Source: Anaerolineales bacterium
GTDB taxonomy: Bacteria; Chloroflexota; Anaerolineae; Anaerolineales; UBA4823
Assembly (NCBI GenBank): GCA_025057645.1
Contig: JANXBJ010000001.1
Span: forward strand, 244,357-308,356
Direction: 5' to 3'
DNA: 64,000 nucleotides
Of the stretch, positions 16,412 to 25,183 are shown one piece after another. Every line of letters starts with the position of its first letter. Within the stretch, counting starts at the first letter, position 1. The notes beneath the pieces were generated by a model that was given only the letters and a program-made list of their open reading frames with translations, did not search any database and was not told where the DNA came from. Position numbers and translations under genes: made by a program.

Positions 16412-16771
16412 ATGGTGCGAATTCGTTTGCGAAGAGTTGGCCTCAAAGGTCAGCCGAGTTACCGAATCGTGGTTGCGGATAAAGAAGCTCCGCGGGATGG
16501 TCGCTTTCTCGAGGTTGTGGGGTTTTATAATCCGCGCACCGATCCGCCGACCATCCAGGTGGCAGAGGATCGGGTTTACGAGTGGATGAGCAAAGGAGCG
16601 CAGCCGAGCGAGGCTGCGGCAAAGCTCTTTCAATCGATCGGCTTGCTACAGCGCTTTGAGAGATACAAAAAGGGAGAATCTTTGGAGGCGTTGCTCCAAG
16701 AGGCAGGAGCAGTTCAATCTACTCGTAATGTCCAACCGAAAACCAGTCTATCGGCCCAGAAACGCTCATAG
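16412..16771 (+). CDS. rpsP: 30S ribosomal protein S16
   Basis: 119 residues. The start MVRIRLRRVGLKGQPSYRIVV followed by DGRFLEVVGFYNPRTDPP and YEWMSKGAQPSEAAAKLF is unmistakably S16. The C-terminal 35 residues, after the conserved core of about 85, are an extra, poorly conserved tail. S16 is an early 30S assembly protein. It leads the rpsP-khpA-rimM-dprA group, and rimM in particular acts with S16-region maturation. An AGGAGAGAGG site precedes the ATG. Confidence 0.97.
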   Translation: MVRIRLRRVGLKGQPSYRIVVADKEAPRDGRFLEVVGFYNPRTDPPTIQVAEDRVYEWMSKGAQPSEAAAKLFQSIGLLQRFERYKKGESLEALLQEAGAVQSTRNVQPKTSLSAQKRS

Positions 16772-16813
16772 TGATGTGACCTACAACCTCCGGAGTGTTC
16801 GTTAGAGGTAAAG

Positions 16814-17050
16814 ATGAAATCCTTGGTTGAATACGTTGCTCGGTCTCTGGTTGACTCTCCCAATGAAGTCAGCGTTCGGGAGGTCCGTCGAGGGAGCGCA
16901 GTGAACGTCATTCTCCGCGTTGCCAAGAGCGATATGGGTCGGGTGATCGGCAAGAATGGTCGCGTAGCCAATGCTTTGCGCGTGCTGTTGAAGGTGGCAG
17001 CAGCGCGACAAGGATTGCGGGCCACTCTGGATGTCGAGGAGCCGCGATGA
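16814..17050 (+). CDS. khpA: KH-domain RNA-binding protein KhpA
   Basis: 78 residues, the standard size of KhpA (YlqC). The KH signature is GRVIGKNGRVANALRVLLK, with the GxxG loop as GKNG. KhpA is a small RNA-binding protein that pairs with KhpB (Jag) and affects division and envelope regulation in other bacteria. It lies between rpsP and rimM, its usual place, and its stop overlaps the rimM ATG (ATGA). Confidence 0.95.
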   Translation: MKSLVEYVARSLVDSPNEVSVREVRRGSAVNVILRVAKSDMGRVIGKNGRVANALRVLLKVAAARQGLRATLDVEEPR

Positions 17051-17601
17051 GCCCTGCCCCGACGCGGATCACTCTCGGCCAACCGGCAGGCTCGCCCAGC
17101 TCTAGCGAGCCTGTCTTCTTGGTGGTTGGGAAAATTCGACGCCCGCACGGTGTGCGAGGGGAAGTTCTTATGGAAGTTTACACCGATTTCCCGGAACGCC
17201 TTCAAGCGGGTGTGATCGTTTACGTCGGTGAAGAAGTGCGGCAACACGAAATTATCTCTCGGCGCTCCCATCGCGAGGGCTTGTTGCTGCGCTTTGCGGG
17301 ATATACAACTCCTGAAGCGGCCGGTGAACTGCGTAACCAATACGTCTATGTGCGTGCTGACGATCGCCCTCCACTCGAAGACGGCGAGTACTATCACCAT
17401 CAGATTCTCGGGATGTTCGTCCATGACGAACATCGTGGCTTCCTGGGGAGAGTCACTGAAATCCTGACCACGGGAGCGAACGATGTGTTGGTGATTACTG
17501 ACGAACAAGGCAAGGAGTGCCTGATTCCCTTCGCGGATGATTGGATTCAAGAGGTAGATGTGCCCCGGAGAACCCTTAGGGTGACCCTCTTACCAGAGTG
17601 A
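17047..17601 (+). CDS. rimM: Ribosome maturation factor RimM
   Basis: 184 residues. The N-terminal RimM domain is recognised by VGKIRRPHGVRGEVLMEVYTDFPERL and the C-terminal PRC-barrel by YYHHQILGMFVHDEHRGFLGRVTEI...NDVLVITDEQGKECLIPFADDWI. It assists 3' domain maturation of 16S rRNA near S19. A roughly 20-residue N-terminal extension precedes the domain. The start overlaps the khpA stop by 4 bases and the end overlaps the dprA start, indicating tight coupling. Confidence 0.95.
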   Translation: MSPAPTRITLGQPAGSPSSSEPVFLVVGKIRRPHGVRGEVLMEVYTDFPERLQAGVIVYVGEEVRQHEIISRRSHREGLLLRFAGYTTPEAAGELRNQYVYVRADDRPPLEDGEYYHHQILGMFVHDEHRGFLGRVTEILTTGANDVLVITDEQGKECLIPFADDWIQEVDVPRRTLRVTLLPE

Positions 17602-18722
17602 TTAGGATGGTTGATGAAAGGGAGAAAAAGTATTGGGTAGGTTTCAATTTGGTCAAGGGGGTTGGAGCAGTGCGTTTCCGGCGCTTGCTCAGCCGGTTTG
17701 GGGCTTTAGAGCAGGCCTGGCATGCTCCTCTTGAGTCCTTGCGTCAATCTGGCCTCGGCGACAAACATTTAGAACGCCTGTCTCAGATTCGCTCTCAAGT
17801 TGACCTTAACCGTTACTGGGACTTGCTCCGGTCCAAAGGTATTCAGGTGTTGACTTGGATGGATGAATCCTATCCTCGCTTATTGCGGGAGATTGACCAA
17901 TCGCCCCCTGTATTATATGTGCGCGGGGAAATCACCTCGGCAGACGAGGTGGCTGTTGCGGTCGTTGGAACGCGGCGAGTTACCAAATATGGGCGGCAGA
18001 CCACCGAGGAGATCGCTACAGGCTTAGCTCGAAATGGGGTGACGGTTGTCAGTGGTCTGGCTCGTGGCGTAGACGCGCTGGCTCATCATGCTGCTCTGGA
18101 GGCAGGAGGCCGCACAATTGCCGTTTTAGGTAACGGTTTGGATCGAGTCTATCCGCCGGAGCATCGACGTCTCGCCGAACAGATCGTCTCTCAGGGGGCA
18201 CTGGTAAGTGATTATCCGCTCGGAACTCAACCGGATGCCACCAATTTTCCCCCTCGCAACCGTATCATTTCCGGGTTGGCACTGGCAGTGATTGTCGTTG
18301 AGGCGGGCGAGAAGAGCGGTGCCTTGATCACCGCAAAGTTTGCCGTCGAGCAAGGAAGGGATGTCTTTGCGGTGCCGGGCAATATTCACGCTCCCCAGAG
18401 TATGGGAGCTAATCGGCTGATCCAACAAGGAGCGTTCCCTTTCCTAGGAATTTCTGATCTATTGGAAACTCTGAACATTGCAGTAAAAGTGCAGCAGAGT
18501 TCAGCGCGGCAGGCTTTGACGATGGATGAAAATGAAGCCTGTCTTCTCCAAAGCCTCTCCGACCAACCGCTCCATGTGGATGAACTTTCACACCTATGTC
18601 AAATGCCCGTTGCCCTAGTGAGCTCCACATTAGCCCTATTGGAGCTTAAGGGGCTTGCCAAATCGGTAGGAAACATGTGCTACGTTGTAGCCCGGGAGCG
18701 GGGTGGAGAATATCCTGCCTAA
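17598..18722 (+). CDS. dprA: DNA processing protein DprA
   Basis: 374 residues. An N-terminal SAM/HhH-like part (KHLERLSQI) is followed by the Rossmann-like DprA core with VAVVGTRRVTKYGRQTTEEIA, SGLARGVDALAHHAAL, TIAVLGNGLDRVYPPEHRRLA, NFPPRNRIISGLA and VPGNIHAPQSMGANRLIQQGA. A C-terminal winged helix (DQPLHVDELSHLCQMPVALVSSTLALLELKG) follows. It loads RecA on incoming single-stranded DNA in transformable bacteria. The GTG at 17598 overlaps the rimM stop; an ATG at 17607 is an alternative start. Confidence 0.94.
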   Translation: MIRMVDEREKKYWVGFNLVKGVGAVRFRRLLSRFGALEQAWHAPLESLRQSGLGDKHLERLSQIRSQVDLNRYWDLLRSKGIQVLTWMDESYPRLLREIDQSPPVLYVRGEITSADEVAVAVVGTRRVTKYGRQTTEEIATGLARNGVTVVSGLARGVDALAHHAALEAGGRTIAVLGNGLDRVYPPEHRRLAEQIVSQGALVSDYPLGTQPDATNFPPRNRIISGLALAVIVVEAGEKSGALITAKFAVEQGRDVFAVPGNIHAPQSMGANRLIQQGAFPFLGISDLLETLNIAVKVQQSSARQALTMDENEACLLQSLSDQPLHVDELSHLCQMPVALVSSTLALLELKGLAKSVGNMCYVVARERGGEYPA

Positions 18723-18744
18723 ACTTACTAGGGAGAAGCCGAGG

Positions 18745-19833
18745 ATGAGCGGTTCGTATTATGCAGTTATTATGGCTGGAGGGGGTGGCACACGTCTGTG
18801 GCCTCTTTCTCGCAAGGCTAGACCTAAGCAATTATTGCGCATTATTGAACAACGCAGCCTTTTCCAGATGGCCGTGGACCGCCTAGAGGGTTTGTTTGAT
18901 CCGAAGCAAATCTTTGTTGTGACCGTGCCGGAGCAGTTCCGGGAGTTGCATGAGCAATGTCCTCAGATTCCTGAAGAGAACTTCCTCCTCGAACCCGTGC
19001 CGCGGGGAACGGCTGCGGTGGTTGGGCTGGCGGCAGTTTGCCTTGCTCGGCTTGATCCAGAGGCAGTGATGGCGGTGTTAACCGCCGATCACTATATTGG
19101 CAATCAGGAGTGGTTTCATCGACTCTTGCAAGTGGCGGAGACTGTCGCCCGCCAGAATTACCTAGTCACAATCGGGATTCATCCCACTTTTGCGGCCACC
19201 GGTTACGGCTATATTCAACAGGGAAAGCTGCAAGGGAACTATCAGGGGGTAGATGTCTATCATGTGATTCGCTTTAAGGAAAAGCCTGATGAGTTCCAAG
19301 CTCAGGTGATGTTGGCTAGGGGGGATCACACTTGGAATTCGGGGATGTTTATTTGGAGAGTCGACCGGATTCGACAGGAGATCCGGGAACACCTACCCCA
19401 GTTGGAGAAGGCTTTGAATGAAATCGAGGCCCACTGGGGAAAGCCTACCTACTCTGCCGTCCTGGAACAGCAGTGGAGGGGATTAACTCCGGAAACCATT
19501 GATTATGGCATTATGGAACGGGCAAGAGACGTGGTGGTGATTCCGGCTGGAGCGCTGAAGTGGAGTGACGTTGGCAGTTGGGATTCGCTGTTTGACGTTT
19601 TGCCTTCCGATGCTCATGGCAATATTGTCATCGGTGGGCGGCATTTCTCGCTGAACACCCGTCATTCCTTGGTCTACGTCACTGAGGAGCATCGCCTCAT
19701 CGTCACGATCGGGGTCCGAGACTTGGTAGTAGTCGATACCGGGGATGTGTTACTGATTGTGCGCAAAGATGAAGCCCAAAAAGTGCGCCAGGTAGTGGAA
19801 TTGCTCAGGGAGAGCGGTGAAGACTATATCTGA
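18745..19833 (+). CDS. Mannose-1-phosphate guanylyltransferase
   Basis: 362 residues from the ATG at 18745; the GTG at 18703 would add 14 residues overlapping dprA. The nucleotidyl-transferase signature MAGGGGTRLWPLSRKARPKQLL and the later GYGYIQQG, FKEKPD, WNSGMFIWR and KWSDVGSWDSL motifs identify a GDP-mannose pyrophosphorylase. It makes GDP-mannose from mannose-1-phosphate and GTP for surface glycans. It is the single-domain form, without the C-terminal phosphomannose isomerase domain of long ManC proteins. Confidence 0.92.
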   Translation: MSGSYYAVIMAGGGGTRLWPLSRKARPKQLLRIIEQRSLFQMAVDRLEGLFDPKQIFVVTVPEQFRELHEQCPQIPEENFLLEPVPRGTAAVVGLAAVCLARLDPEAVMAVLTADHYIGNQEWFHRLLQVAETVARQNYLVTIGIHPTFAATGYGYIQQGKLQGNYQGVDVYHVIRFKEKPDEFQAQVMLARGDHTWNSGMFIWRVDRIRQEIREHLPQLEKALNEIEAHWGKPTYSAVLEQQWRGLTPETIDYGIMERARDVVVIPAGALKWSDVGSWDSLFDVLPSDAHGNIVIGGRHFSLNTRHSLVYVTEEHRLIVTIGVRDLVVVDTGDVLLIVRKDEAQKVRQVVELLRESGEDYI

Positions 19834-19853
19834 GGCAGGTATGGAGGTTTGCT

Positions 19854-22175
19854 TTGGAGACGCTAGAAGCCTATTGCGTAAAGTGCAAGGAAAAGAGACC
19901 GATCTCTGAACCGCGATTTATCTATACCAGTAGCGGCACGCCGGCAACAGAAGGAGTGTGCTCTGTTTGTGGGACAAGGGTCTTCCGGATGGGAAGAACC
20001 CTCGCCCATGGGGTGCTTTCGGGAGAGGAGGCTGAGAAACTAAAGCCCCGTCGTTCTGGTAAGTTGGTGATTGTCGAATCACCGGCCAAAGCCCGTACGG
20101 TGGGTCGCTTTTTGGGCAAGGAGTACACGGTTAAGGCTTCCATTGGGCACGTGCGAGACCTACTGCGCTCGCAACTCTCGGTGGATATCGAAAATGACTT
20201 TGAACCGAAGTATCGGGTGCCCAATGAGAAAAAAGCGGTGGTGAAGGAAATCAGGGAACTCGCAAAGTCGGCAGAAGAGGTGTACTTGGCTACTGATCCC
20301 GACCGAGAGGGAGAAGCGATTGCCTGGCATTTGATCGAGGCTGCCTCGATCGACCCGAAGATTGTGCGTCGAGTGGTCTTTCACGAGATTACCGAGCCGG
20401 CGATCAAGGAAGCCTTTGCCCATCCGCGGGGTATCGACCGGGCGCTGGTGGATGCCCAACAAGCCCGCCGGGTCTTGGATCGCTTGGTGGGGTATAATCT
20501 AAGCCCGTTGCTCTGGCGCAAGGTGCGCAGCCGCCTTTCGGCCGGACGTGTCCAATCCGTGGCGCTCAGGATGATCGTTGAGCGGGAGCGCGAGATCCAA
20601 GCCTTTGTTCCGGTGGAATATTGGTCGATCGCGGCTGAGTTCTTGCCCGAAGGGGGAGAGGAGACTTTTGTTGCCAAGCTGGCTCGCTTAGATGGAGAAG
20701 AGCCTTCTCTGGGCAATGAAGAACAAGTCCGACCAATTTTGCAGGACATGGAAGGAGCACGCTATTGGATCTCGCAAATCAAACAGGGCGAGAGACGGCG
20801 GAATCCGGCGCCCCCTTTTATTACAAGCACCTTGCAGCAGGATGCTTCGAGAAAACTAGGGTTTACCGCTAAGAGGACAATGGCCTTGGCCCAGCAGCTA
20901 TATGAGGGGATCGATATCGGCAGCGGTGGTTCGGTGGGCTTAATCACCTATATGCGCACCGATTCGACCAACGTCTCGGAGCTTGCTCAAGAAGAGGCCC
21001 GTCAGTATATTGCTCAGCGTTACGGAGAGACCTTCTTGCCTGCTAAACCTCCGCGTTACAAAACCAAAACCCTCGGCGCTCAAGAGGCTCACGAGGCGAT
21101 CCGCCCTACTTCGGTCTTCCGCACCCCTGAGTCGCTTCGAGAGTTCCTCAACCGCGATCAATTCCGATTGTACCAGTTAATCTGGCAGCGATTTGTGGCT
21201 TCTCAGATGAATGCAGCTATTTTTGACACCATTTCGGTCGAGGTTAGCGGAAGGAGTACAGCCCACGAGTATCTTTTGCGGGCTTCGGGCTCAGCCGTGC
21301 GATTCTCGGGATATATGGCAGTTTACGAGGAAGCGAAGGACGAAGACAGCGTGCCCGAGGAAGAAGCAACGCGCATCCCAAGCGGCTTGGCGGAAGGCCA
21401 AGTCCAGAAGTTGGTCCGGTTGATTCCAGAGCAGCACTTTACCCAGCCACCGCCGCGGTACACCGAGGCAACCCTCGTCCGGGCTTTGGAGGAATACGGC
21501 ATTGGAAGGCCGTCGACTTATGCGCCAATTCTTTCCACCATTCAGCAGCGCGGGTATGTGGTTCGAGAAAACAAGCGTTTGATCCCCACCGAGACCGGCA
21601 TGCTTGTAAATGACCTGATCGCCCAATATTTCCCGGAAATCGTGGACTACGGCTTCACAGCTCACATGGAGGAGGACCTAGATCGAATTGCGGCCGGAAA
21701 GGAGAGGTGGGTAGATGTCATTCGACAATTCTACACACCTTTTGCCCAGTTGGTCTCAGAAGCAGAAAGGGCAATCCCTGAGATGAAAGGTGAGCTCGAG
21801 CCTGTAGGTCGAAAATGCCCTGAATGTGATAGGGAACTGGTCATTCGCTTCGGACGATACGGGAAGTTTATCTCGTGTAGCGGTTTTCCGGAGTGTCGCT
21901 ATACCGAAGCATGGCTTGAGAAAATGGGAGTGCGTTGCCCTCGATGCGGCGGAGAGCTGGTGGAGCGAAAGACGCGACGCGGGCGAGTCTTCTATGGCTG
22001 TTCCAATTACCCTGAATGCGGTTTCACTTCATGGAAGAGACCTTTGCCGGCGCCTTGCCCCGAGTGTGGAGGACTGTTAGTAGTGGCCGATAAGAATAAT
22101 GCGCAGTGCCTCGATTGTGAAGAGCGGTTTCCCCTTGATGAAATGGTCGAAGATGAAATGGCCTCAACGGCATAA
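19854..22175 (+). CDS. topA: DNA topoisomerase I with extra N-terminal zinc ribbon
   Basis: 773 residues from a TTG with a GGAGG site. Residues 1-50 form a four-cysteine ribbon (YCVKCKEKRP...GVCSVCGTR) of the DUF5679 type, absent from standard TopA. The Toprim domain (KLVIVESPAKARTVGRFLG; DPDREGEAIAWHL) and the catalytic Tyr366 in LITYMRTDSTN follow. Three C-terminal CxxC ribbons (CPECDREL, CPRCGGEL, CPECGGLL) are the type IA zinc fingers. The enzyme relaxes negative supercoils. Confidence 0.96.
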   Translation: METLEAYCVKCKEKRPISEPRFIYTSSGTPATEGVCSVCGTRVFRMGRTLAHGVLSGEEAEKLKPRRSGKLVIVESPAKARTVGRFLGKEYTVKASIGHVRDLLRSQLSVDIENDFEPKYRVPNEKKAVVKEIRELAKSAEEVYLATDPDREGEAIAWHLIEAASIDPKIVRRVVFHEITEPAIKEAFAHPRGIDRALVDAQQARRVLDRLVGYNLSPLLWRKVRSRLSAGRVQSVALRMIVEREREIQAFVPVEYWSIAAEFLPEGGEETFVAKLARLDGEEPSLGNEEQVRPILQDMEGARYWISQIKQGERRRNPAPPFITSTLQQDASRKLGFTAKRTMALAQQLYEGIDIGSGGSVGLITYMRTDSTNVSELAQEEARQYIAQRYGETFLPAKPPRYKTKTLGAQEAHEAIRPTSVFRTPESLREFLNRDQFRLYQLIWQRFVASQMNAAIFDTISVEVSGRSTAHEYLLRASGSAVRFSGYMAVYEEAKDEDSVPEEEATRIPSGLAEGQVQKLVRLIPEQHFTQPPPRYTEATLVRALEEYGIGRPSTYAPILSTIQQRGYVVRENKRLIPTETGMLVNDLIAQYFPEIVDYGFTAHMEEDLDRIAAGKERWVDVIRQFYTPFAQLVSEAERAIPEMKGELEPVGRKCPECDRELVIRFGRYGKFISCSGFPECRYTEAWLEKMGVRCPRCGGELVERKTRRGRVFYGCSNYPECGFTSWKRPLPAPCPECGGLLVVADKNNAQCLDCEERFPLDEMVEDEMASTA

Positions 22176-22206
22176 GTCTTGCAACAAAATCCCTCGTAGG
22201 TTTGAG

Positions 22207-22235
22207 TTGCGCAATTAATGGCTTTCGTCTACAAT
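22207..22235 (+). promoter_or_regulatory. Promoter of the unknown membrane protein gene
   Basis: TTGCGC (22207-22212) and TACAAT (22230-22235) with a 17-base spacer, in the gap after topA. Confidence 0.5.
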
Positions 22236-22323
22236 TCAAGTGACGAGGTTGCCCTTGAAAAGAGGGGCTGGCGCATTGCCCTAGACCGGGGAGAGAAGCC
22301 GTGAGAAAGTGGAGAGTGAACAA

Positions 22324-23364
22324 ATGGACCGAATCCGCGAATACTTGAAAAGGCCGCCTGTCTTGGTCGGTGGTGGATTCCTAGTGGGGTTGATCCTAGG
22401 GTGGTTTGTCATTGGCTGGGGCATCTGGCCGGTTCAGTGGACGGATGCAGCGCCTCGACACCTGCGTCAAGACTTGAAGCTAGAGTACCTCAGTATGGCG
22501 GTGGATTCGTATATCCTGACCCAAAATGCTGAACTGGCCAAAAGACGCTTTGCCGAGTTCGGCGAAGAAGGAGAGGAACTGCTCAGGGAGATCGAAAAGC
22601 AGCGGCCCGAGCAAGCCGCAAACGTGGCTGCCTTTCGCTTAGCGGTAACCGGACAAGCCGCATTACCGGTTCCTACCCCGGTTGAAGGCGGAGTGGTACC
22701 CACACAGGAGGAAACGCAACCGGCTGCCAGAGGCGGCGCCTCGGTGATCCGCAATTTATTGCTCGTTTTTTGTGTTGCCTTTTCGCTTCTTTTGGTTGGA
22801 GCCGCCGTTTTCTTCTTCCTCCGCACGCGCAAGCCAGCCCTTCGCCCTAGTGGACATTCCACCTCTCAGAAGCCGTTTGCCTCGGATGTCGGTGAGAGTT
22901 GGGGAAGGACGGCAAGAACCGCGTCTGCTGCGGAACCCCCGATGATGCAATTCATGGCCTCTTACAAGTATGGTGATGACTTATTTGATGACTCGTTTAG
23001 CATCGACTCCCAAAGCGGGGAATTTCTCGGTGAGTGCGGCGTGAATATCTGCGAAACCATCGGGGTTGGTGAGCCTAAAAAGGTGACTGCGTTTGAGGTC
23101 TGGTTATTCGATAAAAGTGATATTCAAACTGTGACCAAGGTCTTGATGAGTGAACATGCCTACAATGACGAGGCTACTTACCAAAGACTGGCCGTAAAGG
23201 GCGAGCCGGTCCTCCTTCAGCCAGGATTGGAGACTGTCTTAGAAACCCGTTCACTGCAGCTTTTGGTTCGCGTGGTGGATATGGCCTACGGAGATGGAGC
23301 CATGCCACCCTCCAGCTACTTTACACAGCTTGTGCTGGAATTGGCGGTTTGGTCAAAGATGTAG
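22324..23364 (+). CDS. Bitopic membrane protein of unknown function
   Basis: 346 residues from the ATG at 22324, which has GGAG 9 bases upstream; a GTG at 22309 is possible. One transmembrane helix lies near the N terminus (VLVGGGFLVGLILGWFVIGWGIWP), followed by a periplasmic-side helical segment of about 90 residues, a Pro/Thr/Gln linker, a second helix (LLLVFCVAFSLLLVGAAVFFFL) and a soluble C-terminal domain. In the last domain DDLFDDSFSID...FLGECGVNICETIG is distinctive. I do not recognise a characterised family; scaffold or envelope roles are guesses. Confidence 0.75.
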   Translation: MDRIREYLKRPPVLVGGGFLVGLILGWFVIGWGIWPVQWTDAAPRHLRQDLKLEYLSMAVDSYILTQNAELAKRRFAEFGEEGEELLREIEKQRPEQAANVAAFRLAVTGQAALPVPTPVEGGVVPTQEETQPAARGGASVIRNLLLVFCVAFSLLLVGAAVFFFLRTRKPALRPSGHSTSQKPFASDVGESWGRTARTASAAEPPMMQFMASYKYGDDLFDDSFSIDSQSGEFLGECGVNICETIGVGEPKKVTAFEVWLFDKSDIQTVTKVLMSEHAYNDEATYQRLAVKGEPVLLQPGLETVLETRSLQLLVRVVDMAYGDGAMPPSSYFTQLVLELAVWSKM

Positions 23365-23627
23365 AATGAGCATGAGCACGCCATCGGATGTCCGAGTAGG
23401 CTAAACCGGTGGTGGCTTTCTCTTGTTGAACCGCTTTTGCGTTCTTCTCGATGGACGCCTATGGAAATGAAAGGGCTATCCGGCTTTGCGGGTAGAAGCT
23501 GAGTGAGCGCAGTGATCGAAGGATGGCCATTGTCGCTCACAAGAGATTGCTGCTCCAGGAAGCTCAATGTCAGTTGCCTTGATCGGAGTGGGAAGCGAGT
23601 CATAGGCAGGACGATGAAGGTAAAGGC
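23365..23627. other. Non-coding gap after the membrane protein gene
   Basis: The first 263 bases of the 340-base gap between convergent genes hold no ORF with a credible start and no clear structure. The rest is the terminator hairpin described next. Confidence 0.4.
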
Positions 23628-23686
23628 AAAGGCAAGAAGCTTTGTCGAAGGGCTTTTCCCTTCGGATTAGCAAGCTTCTTGCCTTT
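23628..23686. terminator. Large nested hairpin, probable bidirectional terminator
   Basis: A perfect 15-bp inverted repeat, AAAGGCAAGAAGCTT (23628-23642) against AAGCTTCTTGCCTTT (23672-23686). An inner 7-bp stem CGAAGGG/CCCTTCG is nested inside. It sits between convergent genes and ends in T-rich bases on one side and A-rich bases on the other, as expected for a terminator shared by both strands. Confidence 0.65.
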
Positions 23687-23704
23687 ATCGTTGTTCGAGC
23701 AAAA

Positions 23705-24202
23705 TTAGATGAAAATAATCTGCGCCCCTTCGGTGAGATCGATAAACTCGCTTGCCGTAACCACACCGTCTACTACGTCAAGGAAGTCCTCCTTGGTAAG
23801 CCTCATCATGTCCACAGTCATCTTGCAGCCGTAAATCTTAGCCCCGGCATCGTGAAGCATTTGGAGCATCTCCCGCACCGGGGGCACTTCCAACTCTTCC
23901 ATCTTCTTCTTCATCAACGTCGTGGCCACCGCAGTCATCCCGGGCAACACGCCTGCGATTTGGGGTATGCCAATGTTGATTGGGAAACCCATCATGCCGG
24001 TTTTCATGCTGGTGATTCCTACGGGGGCAATTTCTAGGTGATCGACGCGATGTTTATTAATCAAATCCAGACCCCAGAACGTAAAGAATAGAGTGACATC
24101 TACGCCGTTCCCCAGCGCTGCCCAGCCCATGATCAAAGCGGGGTAGGCCATGTCTAGGTTTCCCTTTGAGCAAATGAAAGCCATGTGACGGTTTTCGGAC
24201 AT
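23705..24202 (-). CDS. DsrE/F-like sulfur-trafficking protein
   Basis: 165 residues from the ATG at 24202, which follows an AAAGGAGAG site; the longer reading frame upstream is a read-through of the tusE gap. The sequence MAFICSKGNLDMAYPALIMGWAALGNGVDVTLFFTFWGLDLI and the later LHDAGAKIYGCKMTVDMMRLTKEDF match the DsrE2/peroxiredoxin-like DsrE family. The conserved Cys in YGCKM is the likely persulfide carrier. As the last gene of the sulfide operon it probably passes sulfane sulfur between SQR, the TusE/DsrC protein and downstream enzymes. Confidence 0.88.
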   Translation of the reverse strand: MSENRHMAFICSKGNLDMAYPALIMGWAALGNGVDVTLFFTFWGLDLINKHRVDHLEIAPVGITSMKTGMMGFPINIGIPQIAGVLPGMTAVATTLMKKKMEELEVPPVREMLQMLHDAGAKIYGCKMTVDMMRLTKEDFLDVVDGVVTASEFIDLTEGAQIIFI

Positions 24203-24266
24203 CTCTCTCTCCTTTTTGCAGCCCGAGTTTTGCTGGGAGACTGTATAGAACAGTCTCCCGAGAGAT

Positions 24267-24575
24267 TTAGATGCACCCCTCTGGTTTGCTAAGCCCGGCG
24301 ATCTTGGCCACCTTTTTGGCAGGGCCTTTCGGGAAGAGTTCAAACAGCTCCTTGGTGCTAAGCCCGGTGCCGGTGGTAATTTGGCGCAGGGTAGGGGAGG
24401 CACCGGTTTTAGCGGCAGCTTCGCGGCACCAACGGATTACCTGCCAGTGCTTTTCGGTTAGTTCGATCCCTTCCTGTTCGGCTAAAGCCTTGGCGATTTC
24501 CTCATTCCAGACCGAGGGATCGGTGAGGAAGCCTTCTTCGTTGAGGGAGACGTTAGCAAGGACACTCACGGCCAT
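24267..24575 (-). CDS. TusE/DsrC-family sulfurtransferase protein
   Basis: 102 residues. The family pattern NEEGFLTDPSVWNEEIAKALA, ELTEKHWQVIRWCREAA and the C-terminal GLSKPEGCI are clear. The penultimate Cys101 (CysA) of the flexible arm is present, but the second arm Cys found ten residues earlier in dissimilatory DsrC is Lys91. It is therefore of the single-cysteine TusE-like type and not a trisulfide-forming DsrC. With sqr and dsrE neighbours it is probably a persulfide acceptor. Confidence 0.9.
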   Translation of the reverse strand: MAVSVLANVSLNEEGFLTDPSVWNEEIAKALAEQEGIELTEKHWQVIRWCREAAAKTGASPTLRQITTGTGLSTKELFELFPKGPAKKVAKIAGLSKPEGCI

Positions 24576-24579
24576 AGTT

Positions 24580-25173
24580 TTACTCTCCTTTTAGGTTTTG
24601 GTGTTCGTTGGAATTCTGGGGCATTTCGCCCAGTACTTTCAGAAGATGAAGAACCCTGGCGATTCCAATGCGCACTTGCGGGTCTCGTAGGGCTTTGAGC
24701 AAGGCGAAAAAGGTCGTTTGCTCGGGTGCAACTTCAGCCGTCAGGGCTCGCCAGACTTTGCCCGGCACGGCAAAATACCCTTGTTGTTCTAAACGGTCTA
24801 GTTCCTTAACAGTGGTGTTGAAGACCGGTTTCATCAGCATGTTCAGTTCTTCACCTAAGCTCGTCAACGCTTCGAGCAGATCAAATGCCTGAAGTAGCAA
24901 AGGGGTGTCGCGTAGCAGACGTTTGAGCAGATAGAATAGATCTTCGGCTTTGAACTCATTCCCGATTTCGGCTAGTTCATCCATGGCGACTTTGATCATC
25001 TGATTAGCGATCGGGACCAACTCCTGTTTCAGCTCTTCCAGTTCTTCTGCACGGCGGTGCTGCTCGGCGAGGTAGTCTTCGAGCTGCTCCAGTCTTTTCT
25101 GGATCAAATCAAGTTGATCGAGACGACTCATTAGCAGTTCAAACCGGTCTAGGGTGAGGGTCGTGTCGGCCAT
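24580..25173 (-). CDS. DUF1641-family protein
   Basis: 197 residues, helical, with a coiled-coil-like N-terminal half (RLDQLDLIQKRLEQLEDYLAEQHRRAEELEELKQEL). The family core is ALTSLGEELNMLMKPVFNTTVKELDRLEQQGYF followed by ALRDPQVRIGIARVLHLLKVLG. DUF1641 genes commonly neighbour sulfide:quinone reductase-like genes, as here (10-base gap). Its biochemical role is unknown; a partner or membrane adaptor of the oxidoreductase is a reasonable inference. Confidence 0.85.
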   Translation of the reverse strand: MADTTLTLDRFELLMSRLDQLDLIQKRLEQLEDYLAEQHRRAEELEELKQELVPIANQMIKVAMDELAEIGNEFKAEDLFYLLKRLLRDTPLLLQAFDLLEALTSLGEELNMLMKPVFNTTVKELDRLEQQGYFAVPGKVWRALTAEVAPEQTTFFALLKALRDPQVRIGIARVLHLLKVLGEMPQNSNEHQNLKGE

Positions 25174-25183
25174 TGCAATACTC

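Noticed and set aside
24203-24403. N-terminal extension of the DsrE-like gene
   Set aside because: The extra residues read through the tusE gene in another frame, whereas the ATG at 24202 has a strong AAAGGAGAG site and matches the family start.
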